Origin: Microbacterium sp. K24
Lineage (GTDB): Bacteria > Actinomycetota > Actinomycetes > Actinomycetales > Microbacteriaceae
NCBI RefSeq assembly: GCF_004794465.1
Contig: NZ_SSDJ01000146.1
Location: 1 to 64,000 of the forward strand
Direction: 5' to 3'
Length of the DNA stretch: 64,000 nucleotides
The translations under genes were made by a program, and so were the position numbers. The notes beneath the pieces were generated by a model. The model ran no database searches. It was not told the origin of the DNA and saw nothing but the letters and a program-made list of their open reading frames with translations. This document shows positions 17,596 through 25,687 of the stretch, piece by piece (positions within the stretch are counted from its first letter, which is position 1; every line of letters starts with the position of its first letter).

Positions 17596-17601
17596 TATGA
17601 T
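17596..17601 (+). promoter_or_regulatory. -10 element of the MMPL gene
   Basis: TATGAT is one base from the -10 consensus. Transcription would start near 17608, just before the ribosome site GAGGGAG (17612-17618). The ATG inside it (17597) is therefore unlikely to be a translation start. No good -35 is visible, as expected if the promoter depends on release from the repressor or on other contacts. Confidence 0.45.
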
Positions 17602-17623
17602 CACTTCGACCGAGGGAGAAACA

Positions 17624-20248
17624 TTGGCTTCGCTGCTGTACCGGCTGGGTTCGTTCGCTGCGCGCAGGGCATGGACCGTGATCGTCTCGTGGATCGTGAT
17701 CCTCGGGCTCGGCGTCGGTGCGTTCCTCACCCTGGGCGGCACGCTGAGCAACAGCTTCGACATCCCCGGCACCGCCTCCGGGGCCGTGACCGACGAGCTC
17801 GCCGAGAAGCTGCCCGACACCGCCGGCGGCACCGGCACGGTCGTGTACCGGACCGAAGACGGCTCCGCGTTCACCGATGAGCAGAAGCAGGCCATCTCCG
17901 AACTCGCCGTGAGCGCCGAAGGCCTCGACGGCGTCGCGTCCGTGATCGACCCGTTCGATGCACAGCAGCAGCAGGCCGCCCAGGCGCAGGAGCTCGCCGA
18001 CGGCGAAGCGAAGATCGCCGACGGCCGCACCCAGCTCGAGGCCGGCCAGACCCAGCTCGACGACGGGCGGGCACAGCTCGACGCGGCGCTCACTCAGCTC
18101 ACCGCGGCACGCACCCAGGCCGAACAGGCCGGCGCCGGTGCCGCGCAGCTGGCCGAACTCGACGCACAGCTCGCCGCCCTCAATGCGCAGCTCGCCGAAC
18201 TCGACGCGCAGCAGGCGACGATCGACTCCAACCGCATCGAACTCGACGACAACAGCACGCAGGTCGAACTCGGCTCCACGCTCCTCGACCTGTCCGACGG
18301 CATCGGCGTCGTATCGGACGACGACTCGACCGCGATCGTCAACATCTCGTTCGTCGACCCCCGACTCGAGCTCTCCGAAGAGGTCAAGCAGGGCGCGATC
18401 GACCACTTCGCATCGGCTCCCATCGACGGCCTCGAGGTCGACTTCGGCACCGACATCGCCCAGGGCGTCCCCGAGATCTTCGGCATCGGAGAAGCCGTCG
18501 GTCTCGCCTTCGCAGCGATCGTCCTCATCGTGATGCTCGGCTCGCTGATCGCTGCGGCGCTCCCGATCGTCACGGCGATCGTCGGCGTGGGCGTCGGCGT
18601 CACGGCATCCCTCGCCTTCTCGGGCGTCGTCGACATGGCCTCGGTCACACCCGTGCTCGGCGTGATGCTCGGGCTCGCCGTCGGCATCGACTATTCGCTG
18701 TTCATCGTCAACCGCCACCGAAAGCAACTGCTCGCCGGCGTGCCGGTGCGGGAGTCCATCGGCCTCGCGACCGGCACCTCCGGCACGGCGGTCGTGTTCG
18801 CCGGAACCACGGTCATCGTCGCACTCTTCGCCCTGAACGTCACCGGCGTGCCCTTCCTCGGCCTCATGGGAACAGTCGGCGCGGTCTGCGTCGCCGTCGC
18901 CGTCCTCGTGGCGATCACCCTCGCCCCCGCGATCCTCGGACTCGTCGGCACGCGACTGCTGCGGCGCAAGACCCGTGGGACGATCGGCGAGGAGCACGCC
19001 GCCGGCACGCCGGTGAAGCGGATGTCGACGCTCCGCGCCGTCGTCACCGCCGTGGTCAGCGTCGCCGCGCTCCTGATCATCGCGGTCCCCTCGATGTCGA
19101 TGCGGCTCGGGCTGCCCGACGGGTCGAGCGAACCGAGCGACTCCACCAGCTACCGCGCGTTCCAGGCCGTCGACGAGCAGTTCGGAGAGGGCGCGAACGG
19201 TCCGCTCCTCGTGACCGCGACCCTCGACGAGGCGATCAGCGACGACGATCTGCTGGCCACCCAGGTCACCGTCGCGCAGGCGATCGCCGATCAGGACGAC
19301 GTCGTCGCGGTCGCCCCGATCGCGGCATCCGACGACAACACGCTCCTCGCGTTCCAGGTGCTCCCCGCCGAGGGTCCCAACAGCGCATCCACCGAGCGAC
19401 TCGTGCAGGACCTCCGCTCGATGCCCGCGATCGGCGATGGGATCGTGGTGGGCGTCGCCGGCCAGGCCGCGACCAACATCGACATCTCCGAAGCGCTGGC
19501 CGGAGTGCTGCCCCTCTACCTGACCGTCGTGGTCGGACTGTCGCTGCTGATCATGATCGTCGTGTTCCGCTCGCTGCTGGTGCCGCTGATCGCGACTGGA
19601 GGGTTCGTGCTCTCCCTCTTCGCGACGTACGGTCTGATCGTCGCCGTGTTCCAGTTCGGCTGGGGCGCCGACCTCATCGGCCTGCACAGCACCGGGCCCA
19701 TCCTGAGCTTCCTGCCGGTGATCCTCGTCGGCATCCTGTTCGGCCTCGCGATGGACTACCAGCTGTTCCTCGCGTCCGGGATGCGCGAGGCGTACGTGCA
19801 CGGCGCCTCGGCGAAGGATGCCGTCGCGCAGGGCTTCCGTGCCGGCCGTTCGGTCGTCATCGCCGCGGCACTCATCATGGTGTCGGTCTTCGGCGGGTTC
19901 ATCTTCTCGGAGTCGACGATCATCCGCTCGATCGGGTTCGGCCTCGCGTTCGGCGTGCTGCTCGACGCGTTCGTGGTGCGGATGCTGCTCATGCCGTCGC
20001 TCATGCACCTGCTCGGACGCTCCGCCTGGTGGCTTCCGCGCTGGCTCGACCGTCTCCTCCCGAACGTCGACATGGAGGGTGCCGCACTCGAGCGCGATCA
20101 TCCGGGCATGAAGGCCGTCGCGATCCCGACCGGCGACTCCGCTGCCGGCGACTCCCCCGCTGGAGACGCCTCTGCCGGAGACGCCTCGTCGGCCTCCGAT
20201 GTCGAGACCATCGACCGACCGCTGCTGCGTCGGGATCTCAAGCACTGA
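17624..20248 (+). CDS. MMPL/RND-family membrane exporter
   Basis: The protein is about 874 aa and has two homologous membrane halves, each with one helix, an extracellular loop and five or six helices, as in MMPL transporters. Between helix 1 and the rest is a long coiled coil (about residues 105-220) of repeated ADGRTQLEAGQTQLDDG-type units with regular heptads. The GIDYSLFIVNRHR and AMDYQLFLASGMRE segments are the MMPL signature sites. It probably exports lipids or hydrophobic compounds using proton flow. TTG 17624 fits the ribosome site; an upstream ATG lies in the -10 element. The tail has repeated GDSAAGDSPAGD units. Confidence 0.85.
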   Translation: MASLLYRLGSFAARRAWTVIVSWIVILGLGVGAFLTLGGTLSNSFDIPGTASGAVTDELAEKLPDTAGGTGTVVYRTEDGSAFTDEQKQAISELAVSAEGLDGVASVIDPFDAQQQQAAQAQELADGEAKIADGRTQLEAGQTQLDDGRAQLDAALTQLTAARTQAEQAGAGAAQLAELDAQLAALNAQLAELDAQQATIDSNRIELDDNSTQVELGSTLLDLSDGIGVVSDDDSTAIVNISFVDPRLELSEEVKQGAIDHFASAPIDGLEVDFGTDIAQGVPEIFGIGEAVGLAFAAIVLIVMLGSLIAAALPIVTAIVGVGVGVTASLAFSGVVDMASVTPVLGVMLGLAVGIDYSLFIVNRHRKQLLAGVPVRESIGLATGTSGTAVVFAGTTVIVALFALNVTGVPFLGLMGTVGAVCVAVAVLVAITLAPAILGLVGTRLLRRKTRGTIGEEHAAGTPVKRMSTLRAVVTAVVSVAALLIIAVPSMSMRLGLPDGSSEPSDSTSYRAFQAVDEQFGEGANGPLLVTATLDEAISDDDLLATQVTVAQAIADQDDVVAVAPIAASDDNTLLAFQVLPAEGPNSASTERLVQDLRSMPAIGDGIVVGVAGQAATNIDISEALAGVLPLYLTVVVGLSLLIMIVVFRSLLVPLIATGGFVLSLFATYGLIVAVFQFGWGADLIGLHSTGPILSFLPVILVGILFGLAMDYQLFLASGMREAYVHGASAKDAVAQGFRAGRSVVIAAALIMVSVFGGFIFSESTIIRSIGFGLAFGVLLDAFVVRMLLMPSLMHLLGRSAWWLPRWLDRLLPNVDMEGAALERDHPGMKAVAIPTGDSAAGDSPAGDASAGDASSASDVETIDRPLLRRDLKH

Positions 20249-20298
20249 GGCTCGCCGCTTCGGGGCCGCCTGTCGCACCCCCTGCCTAAAGTGGGCAC

Positions 20299-20649
20299 AT
20301 GACCACCGACCTGCGCGCGCTGCTGGAAGAGCTGCGCGCGCAGGCAACAGCACGTGTCGCGTCCACGTCCGCCGCGCTGGCCGAGCTCACTCACGACCGC
20401 GAAGGCTCGAACGACGACGACGAGCACGACCCCGAAGGCGTCACCCTGTCGTCGGAGTGGTCGCGGCTGACCGGTCTCGCCGAGGCCGCGGCATCCGAAC
20501 TCCGGCAGGTCGACGAGGCGCTGGCCCGAATGGACGCCGGCACCTACGGCATCTGCGCGAACTGCGGACGACCCATCCCGCCGGAGCGCCTCGAAGTGCG
20601 CCCGTTCGCCGAGTACTGCGTCGCCTGCGCCGAGAAGCTCGGTCGCTGA
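20299..20649 (+). CDS. TraR/DksA-type zinc finger protein
   Basis: The 116-aa protein has a coiled-coil N-terminal two thirds with an acidic patch (NDDDEHDPEG) and a C-terminal four-Cys zinc finger: CANC and, 20 residues on, CVAC. DksA proteins enter the RNA polymerase secondary channel and adjust promoter response, but short actinobacterial members are poorly studied. The start ATG 20299 lies 50 bp after the MMPL gene with CTAAAGT just upstream, a possible -10. Confidence 0.8.
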   Translation: MTTDLRALLEELRAQATARVASTSAALAELTHDREGSNDDDEHDPEGVTLSSEWSRLTGLAEAAASELRQVDEALARMDAGTYGICANCGRPIPPERLEVRPFAEYCVACAEKLGR

Positions 20650-20717
20650 AGCTCGGTCGGCGGTGCTCGGACGCTGAATCCGGGCGGCGTACCCTGGTGG
20701 CGAGAATCGGAGGCACC

Positions 20718-21041
20718 ATGACCATCCAACCGCGAGACGTCAGCCGCGACGAAGACATCGAGGGGTACCTGCTCGGCTCTCCGGTGAGCATCATGCGTGA
20801 GTACATCACGACTCCGGGGAGAGGGCCGCGGCTGCACCGGCATCCGTACGCCGAGACCTTCGTGATCCATCACGGCCGCGCGCTGTTCACGGTCGGCGAC
20901 GAACAGGTCGTCGGCGTCGGAGGCCAGATCCTCGTCGTGCCGTCGCTCGTCTCGCACCGCTTCGAGGTGCTCGACGGCGGCACCTACGAGGCCACGCACG
21001 TGCACGCGAGCGACCGCTTCGTCACCGAATGGCTGGAGTAG
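20718..21041 (+). CDS. cupin domain protein
   Basis: The 107-aa protein is one cupin barrel. Metal ligands are visible in motif 1 (LHRHPYAETFVIHHGRALFTVG) and motif 2 (GGQILVVPSLVSHRFEV). Small cupins of this type bind a metal and a small ligand; the reaction is unknown. CGGAGG is placed well before ATG 20718. Confidence 0.8.
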   Translation: MTIQPRDVSRDEDIEGYLLGSPVSIMREYITTPGRGPRLHRHPYAETFVIHHGRALFTVGDEQVVGVGGQILVVPSLVSHRFEVLDGGTYEATHVHASDRFVTEWLE

Positions 21042-21085
21042 GCGCGGCCGAACCCGACGTCGGGGGAGGCGAGTAGCATCCCCCC

Positions 21086-21523
21086 ATGACCATCAGACTT
21101 GAGAACATCGGCATCGCCGTGCGCGACCTCGAAGCGACCATCTCGTTCTTCACCGACCTCGGTCTCACCGTGCTCGGACGCGACGAGGTCAGCGGCGAAT
21201 GGGCCGACACGGCGGTCGGCCTCGACGGCAACCACGCCAAGATCGCCGTGCTGCAGACGCCCGACGGTCAGGGGCAGATCGAGCTCTTCGAGTACATCCA
21301 CCCCGACGCGATCGAGACCGAGCCGACGCTCCCGAACGAGATCGGCATGCACCGCATCGCCTTCGCCGTCGACGACATCGACGAGTCGCTGGCGATCGCC
21401 GCGCGGCACGGATTCCACCCGCTCCGCGGGGTCGCGAACTATCAGGACATCTACAAGCTCACCTACCTCCGCGGACCGAGCGGCATCCTCGTGATGTTCG
21501 CGCAAGACCTGACGAAGAGCTGA
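21086..21523 (+). CDS. VOC-family protein (glyoxalase/dioxygenase fold)
   Basis: The 145-aa protein starts ENIGIAVRDLEATISFFTDLGLTVLG and contains GMHRIAFAVDDID and GILVMFAQ, the paired beta-alpha-beta-beta-beta units of the VOC fold. His and Glu residues in positions usual for metal binding are present. The substrate is unknown. It ends nine bases before the TetR gene on the other strand. Confidence 0.8.
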   Translation: MTIRLENIGIAVRDLEATISFFTDLGLTVLGRDEVSGEWADTAVGLDGNHAKIAVLQTPDGQGQIELFEYIHPDAIETEPTLPNEIGMHRIAFAVDDIDESLAIAARHGFHPLRGVANYQDIYKLTYLRGPSGILVMFAQDLTKS

Positions 21524-21532
21524 TCACCGTCC

Positions 21533-22186
21533 TCACGCGACCATCCCGCGCCAGATCACCTCGATCGCGGCCCGCAGGCGTGCGGCGACGGCCGGGTCGC
21601 TGATCCGATCGCCGCGCACCACCAGCTGGTAGTACGCCGCCCCCGCGATCGCATCGAAGCATGCCTCGACGTCGACGTCCTCACGCAGCTCGCCGCGGGC
21701 GATGCCGGCGCGCAGGGCGTTCTGCAGAGGCACCCGTCGTCGCGACACGTGCGACTCCCAGTACGCCTTCTGCAGCGCCCGGTCCGACATGACGAGGCGG
21801 ATCCGCTGCCGGAACCGCTCCTCGGAGTACCCGGGTGCCGACGGCGCCACCGCATCGGCGCCGAGCCCCAGCCCGGTGAGCAGGATCTCGTGCAGGTCGG
21901 CATCCGCAGGGTACTCCGGCGGCACCTCACGCCCGACGTCGAGCGCCGCTGCGATGAGAGTGGTGAGCGACGGCCACCTCCGATACAGCGCGGCACGACT
22001 CACCCCGCTGCGAGCGACCACCCGCGAGACGGTCACCTCTTCGCCCGAGTCGATGACCTCCAGCGTCGCCTCGACGATCTGGCCGTCGATCTCCTCGTCG
22101 CGCGGGCGACCGGGACGGCGGCGCACCGCCGCCGCCCCGGCATCCGGTGCCCCGGCATCCGCCGTCGGAGACGTCACCAGGCTCAT
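21533..22186 (-). CDS. TetR-family regulator at the end of the phn-type operon
   Basis: The 217-aa protein has an Ala/Arg-rich N-terminal tail and a TetR HTH (EVTVSRVVARSGVSRAALYRRWPSL), followed by a helical TetR_C domain. ATG 22186 overlaps the stop of the phosphatase gene by ATGA, so the two are translationally coupled. It is thus part of the phnDCE-phosphatase unit and probably its feedback regulator. An open frame continues upstream to 22378 but only as a shadow of the phosphatase gene. Confidence 0.8.
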   Translation of the reverse strand: MSLVTSPTADAGAPDAGAAAVRRRPGRPRDEEIDGQIVEATLEVIDSGEEVTVSRVVARSGVSRAALYRRWPSLTTLIAAALDVGREVPPEYPADADLHEILLTGLGLGADAVAPSAPGYSEERFRQRIRLVMSDRALQKAYWESHVSRRRVPLQNALRAGIARGELREDVDVEACFDAIAGAAYYQLVVRGDRISDPAVAARLRAAIEVIWRGMVA

Positions 22187-22950
22187 GCGGCCAACGCCCG
22201 CTCGCGCAACCGCGCGATCGTGGCATCCGACAGCCCCGCGGTGCGCAGCGGCGTCAGCGGATCGCCGTACTGCTGTCGCAGCGTGTCGAGCAGGCTGCGC
22301 ATCGACACGTCCATCGACCCTTCGAGCAGCGACGACGAGGTCGAGAGCATGTCGGAGTCGAAACCCAGCGCCTTCCACATCGCCCCCATGACCGGGGCCG
22401 TGCGCTTCATGATCGCGACCATGTTGGCGCCGGTGAGCGCGTAGTCGGTCACGATGTCGTCGTCGGCTGCTCCCAGTGCGAGCAGCAGCATCGCCGCCAG
22501 CACGCCGGTGCGATCCCGCCCCGCGGCGCAGTGGAACGCGGATGCTCCGGGAGTGTGTGCGATCACGTTGAGCGCGGTGACGAGCTGCGGGGCGGCGCTC
22601 TCGACCATCCGCAGGTACATCAGCCCCATGGCCTCGTGACTGAACGCGGGAGCATCACGATCCATCGACTCGCCGACGTTCGCGATGAGCGGGAGGTGGT
22701 GGTACGAGATCGGATGCTCGCCGAGCGGGCCACGTCCCGTCACCGACACCTCGGCGGGCGAGCGCAGGTCGATGATCGCCGTGAGACCGTCGGCGACGAG
22801 CTGCGCGGCGACGTCCTCGGTCACGTACGCGAGGTCGTCGGTGCGGATGGCGAGCCCCGGCCGGAGCACGCCGCCGTCGATCGCGATGCCGCCGAGGTCG
22901 CGCAGATTGACGGGCGCGCTGAGCACGAGGTCGGTGTCGATGATGGTCAT
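22183..22950 (-). CDS. PtpB-like tyrosine/serine phosphatase (HCX5R)
   Basis: The 255-aa protein shows the Y_phosphatase3 pattern: NLRDLGG near the start, IIDLRS with Asp61, and the P-loop HCAAGRDRTG (nucleophile Cys141, Arg147). Mycobacterial PtpB belongs to the same family and acts on phospho-amino acids and phosphoinositides. No secretion signal is present. It overlaps phnE upstream and tetR downstream (ATGA in both cases), so it is part of the transport operon. It may release phosphate from an imported organophosphorus compound; this is inference. Confidence 0.85.
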   Translation of the reverse strand: MTIIDTDLVLSAPVNLRDLGGIAIDGGVLRPGLAIRTDDLAYVTEDVAAQLVADGLTAIIDLRSPAEVSVTGRGPLGEHPISYHHLPLIANVGESMDRDAPAFSHEAMGLMYLRMVESAAPQLVTALNVIAHTPGASAFHCAAGRDRTGVLAAMLLLALGAADDDIVTDYALTGANMVAIMKRTAPVMGAMWKALGFDSDMLSTSSSLLEGSMDVSMRSLLDTLRQQYGDPLTPLRTAGLSDATIARLRERALAA

Positions 22951-23798
22951 GTGATTCTCCTTCGGATGAGGGCGCTGCCCTGGTCGATCACCGTGACGAG
23001 CACGATGATGCAGATGATGATGGCGCTGAGGTGGCCGTAGTCGTACATGCGCATCGCGGTCGTCAGCTCCAGACCGATACCACCCGCGCCGACAAGGCCG
23101 AGGATGGTCGCGCCGCGCACGTTCCCCTCGAACAGCAGCAGCGTGTATGAGGTGAGCAGGGGCGCCGCCTGCGGCAGGATGCCGTACTGGATGACCTGCC
23201 GCTTCGATGCGCCCACGGCCTCCATCGCGACGACGGGCCCCCGATCGACCTGCTCCATCGCCTCGGCGAAGATCTTGCCGATCGAGCCGATGGAACCGAG
23301 CGTCATGGCGAGGATGCCGGCGAACGGACCGAGTCCGACCGCGGAGACGAACATCAGAGCGAAAACCAGGTCGGGCACCGAGCGGATGATGTTCATCACC
23401 CAGCGCGTCGGGTAGTACAGCCACCTCGGCGCGATGGTCGAAGATGCCCCGAACGCGACGATCAGCGAAAGCACGGCGCCGAGCACCGTCCCGACCACGG
23501 CCATCTGGAAGGTCTCGAGCAGCAGAGCGAGGATCGTGCCGATCTTCGAGAAGTCCGGCGGGAACAGGCGCGACAGGAATTCACCCATGTTGACCGCGCC
23601 GTCGCCGAGCTTCACGAAGTTGAACTCCGCGCCGTTGAACGACCACAGCAGCACGAGGAACGCGACCGGCAGACCGATCAGGAAGCGGGCGCGCGGCACC
23701 CGGAACGCGCTCTCGAGGCGTGCGCGTTCGGCGGCATCGAGGGCAGGTCTGGTCGTCGAGGCCGACCGTCCGGTGCGGGGTTCAGTGGTGGTCGTCAT
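22947..23798 (-). CDS. phnE: phosphonate-type ABC transporter permease PhnE
   Basis: The 283-aa membrane protein has about six helices and the BPD permease loop EAMEQVDRGPVVAMEAVGASKRQVIQYG in the second half. The segments ARFLIGLPVAF, IIRSVPDLVFALMFVSAVGLGPFAG and GNVRGATILGLVGAGGIG are typical of PhnE/PtxC. ATG 23798 overlaps the end of phnC by 17 bases; an alternative upstream ATG at 23843 lies well inside phnC. It pairs with the ATPase and binding protein before it. Confidence 0.85.
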   Translation of the reverse strand: MTTTTEPRTGRSASTTRPALDAAERARLESAFRVPRARFLIGLPVAFLVLLWSFNGAEFNFVKLGDGAVNMGEFLSRLFPPDFSKIGTILALLLETFQMAVVGTVLGAVLSLIVAFGASSTIAPRWLYYPTRWVMNIIRSVPDLVFALMFVSAVGLGPFAGILAMTLGSIGSIGKIFAEAMEQVDRGPVVAMEAVGASKRQVIQYGILPQAAPLLTSYTLLLFEGNVRGATILGLVGAGGIGLELTTAMRMYDYGHLSAIIICIIVLVTVIDQGSALIRRRIT

Positions 23799-24633
23799 CG
23801 CCGTGCTCCTCATCGTCGTAGAGGGGCGCCAGAGCCGCGGCATCCAGCTGGGAGGTCGCGCCGGAGACGAGCATCTCGCCGTGCCGCAACCCGACGATGC
23901 GATCGCTGTGCGCGAGCGCCAGCGGGAGCACGTGCAGACTCACCAGCACCGGGATGCCGTCCTCGGTCGCGATCTCGCGCAGGAGCTCCAGCACCGAGTC
24001 GGCCAGCTTCGGGTCGAGCGACGCGACCGGCTCGTCGGCGAGGATCACCTGGGGCTGCTGCATCAGCGCCCGAGCGATCGCGACCCGCTGCTGCTGCCCG
24101 CCCGAGAGCGACCGCGCCGGAGCCGTCGCCTTGTGCGCGATGCCGACGCGGTCGAGCAGTTCGAGCGCACGACGGCGGTGCGCGCTCGAGAACCCGCCGG
24201 CGACGTTGATCGCGCCGGCGCCGCGCAGAGCGCCGGTGAGCACGTTGGTCATGACGCTCAGCCGTGGGATCAGGTTGAACTGCTGGAACACCTGCCCGAC
24301 CTCCGACCGCAGGGTGCGCAGCTCGCCACGACGGAGGTTCGTCACGTCGTGACCCGCGACCCGCACCGAGCCGGCGGAGATCGGGGCGAACCCGGTGAGG
24401 CTGCGCATGAGGGTCGACTTGCCCGACCCCGAGGCGCCGAGCAGAGCGACCATCTCGCCGGGGAACAGGTCGAGATCGACACCGTCGAGCACGTTCTGCC
24501 CGTCGTAGGCGACCTCGAGTCCGCGCACGGACACGAGCGGGAGCGTCTGACGGAGCGACGCGGGCGTGGGCGTTTCGGTCGTCGAGAGAGCCGAGCGAGA
24601 CGAAGCGCCCTCCGCTACCGCGACTCTCGTCAC
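23782..24633 (-). CDS. phnC: phosphonate-type ABC transporter ATPase PhnC
   Basis: The 283-aa protein has Walker A GASGSGKST, Q-loop VFQQFNLIPRLSV, signature LSGGQQQR, Walker B VILADEP and a switch His in SLHVLPLA. The N-terminal 30 aa before the ABC domain are extra. The last residues are an acidic/His cluster (YDDEEHGDDDHH), which is unusual. GTG 24633 overlaps the phnD stop. It energises uptake of a phosphonate, phosphite or similar anion. Confidence 0.85.
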   Translation of the reverse strand: MTRVAVAEGASSRSALSTTETPTPASLRQTLPLVSVRGLEVAYDGQNVLDGVDLDLFPGEMVALLGASGSGKSTLMRSLTGFAPISAGSVRVAGHDVTNLRRGELRTLRSEVGQVFQQFNLIPRLSVMTNVLTGALRGAGAINVAGGFSSAHRRRALELLDRVGIAHKATAPARSLSGGQQQRVAIARALMQQPQVILADEPVASLDPKLADSVLELLREIATEDGIPVLVSLHVLPLALAHSDRIVGLRHGEMLVSGATSQLDAAALAPLYDDEEHGDDDHH

Positions 24634-25532
24634 TTCAAGTCCTTGAGCTCGACGCCCGCGACGGCCGCGATCTCGGCGAAGGACTCGAACTCCGAGGTCT
24701 TCGGATCGACGGTCTGCGGGGCGGCCGCGAACGCTCCGTAGGCGCCCAGCTTCTCGGCGTTCGCGGGCGAGAACACCTCGGCGATGCCCTTCTGGATGAG
24801 CTTCCGCGTGTCGTCGTCGAGCGACTGCCGGCCGAGCACGGCGCCCTGAATGCTCATCGCCGGGCTCTCTCCGACCGCGCGCCACTCGCCATCGGCGAAG
24901 GGGAACATCGGGGCGCCCAGCTCGGTGAGCATGATCGCCGTGCACGCGGCATCCACCTGTCCCTGCTCGAGAGCGGCGAAGCTGCCCTCGTGACCGCCGG
25001 CGAAGATCGCTTCATAGTCCGTTCCCTGCTCGAGGCCCGCCTCGTGCAGCATGTACACCGGCATGAAGTAGCCCGAGCTCGAGGCCTGGTCGGCGAACGC
25101 GACCGTCTTGCCCTCGAGATCCTCGACGGTCTGGACCGGCGAGTCCTCCAGCACCACGCAGGTGGAGACCGGCTTGCCGTCGCCCTGGAAGGCGACGAGC
25201 GCGTCGACCTCGCCGGTGTTCACGGCCAGCGCCGAGGGGAAACCGCTCATGATGCCGATGTCGACGTGATCGGCCCGGATCGCCTCGACGACGCTGAGGT
25301 AGTCGGGCACATCCGTGATCTCGACCGTGCGACCGGTGGCCTCTTCGAGCAGCTCGGCGAAGACCTCGATCGGGTTCTCGGCGGTGGGGTCGTCGCCGAC
25401 GGGGAGGGTGGCGATGGTGATGGGGGCGTCGGGGTCGGCGGGGGCCGCCTCGGCGGTGGGGCTCTGGCATCCGGTGAGCGCGAGGGCGGCGACGCCCAGG
25501 AGGCCGACGGCGGGCAGGGTGAAGCGGCGCAT
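24630..25532 (-). CDS. phnD: phosphate/phosphite/phosphonate-binding lipoprotein PhnD
   Basis: The 300-aa protein has a lipoprotein signal (lipobox LTGC near residue 22) and a PhnD-type binding fold (TLPVGDDPTAENPIEVFAELLEEATGR, FADQASSSGYFMPVYML). Ser and Tyr residues in DQASSSGYF sit where phosphonate-binding proteins contact the oxyanion. AAGG precedes ATG 25532; the longer frame to 25604 runs into a palindrome. First gene of phnDCE-phosphatase-tetR. Confidence 0.85.
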   Translation of the reverse strand: MRRFTLPAVGLLGVAALALTGCQSPTAEAAPADPDAPITIATLPVGDDPTAENPIEVFAELLEEATGRTVEITDVPDYLSVVEAIRADHVDIGIMSGFPSALAVNTGEVDALVAFQGDGKPVSTCVVLEDSPVQTVEDLEGKTVAFADQASSSGYFMPVYMLHEAGLEQGTDYEAIFAGGHEGSFAALEQGQVDAACTAIMLTELGAPMFPFADGEWRAVGESPAMSIQGAVLGRQSLDDDTRKLIQKGIAEVFSPANAEKLGAYGAFAAAPQTVDPKTSEFESFAEIAAVAGVELKDLK

Positions 25533-25540
25533 GATGACCT

Positions 25541-25561
25541 TTCGGGAGGGATGTTCCCGAA
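25541..25561. promoter_or_regulatory. inverted repeat upstream of phnD
   Basis: TTCGGGA and TCCCGAA flank a 7-base spacer, 9-29 bp upstream of the phnD start codon. Further CCCGAA words follow to 25592. It could be an operator for the TetR at the operon end, or an mRNA leader hairpin. Confidence 0.35.
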
Positions 25562-25687
25562 TTCCGAGAACACCGGTATTCCAACTCCCGAAGGTGACAG
25601 GCAATTACGAGACCGCCGTACTCCGAATGGAACGCTTCGTGAACGGCGGGTGACGAGGCCGCGTCGGCGCCCCGGACTTCGCAGCCG

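Noticed and set aside
17579-20353. A 924-aa open frame on the minus strand
   Set aside because: It mirrors the MMPL gene and is built of Asp/Arg/His/Gly-rich shadow sequence. High GC opens such frames; no domain is visible.
25541-25592. A PHO box before phnD
   Set aside because: No repeated GTTCACC units typical of actinobacterial PhoP sites were seen; only CCCGAA palindromes.
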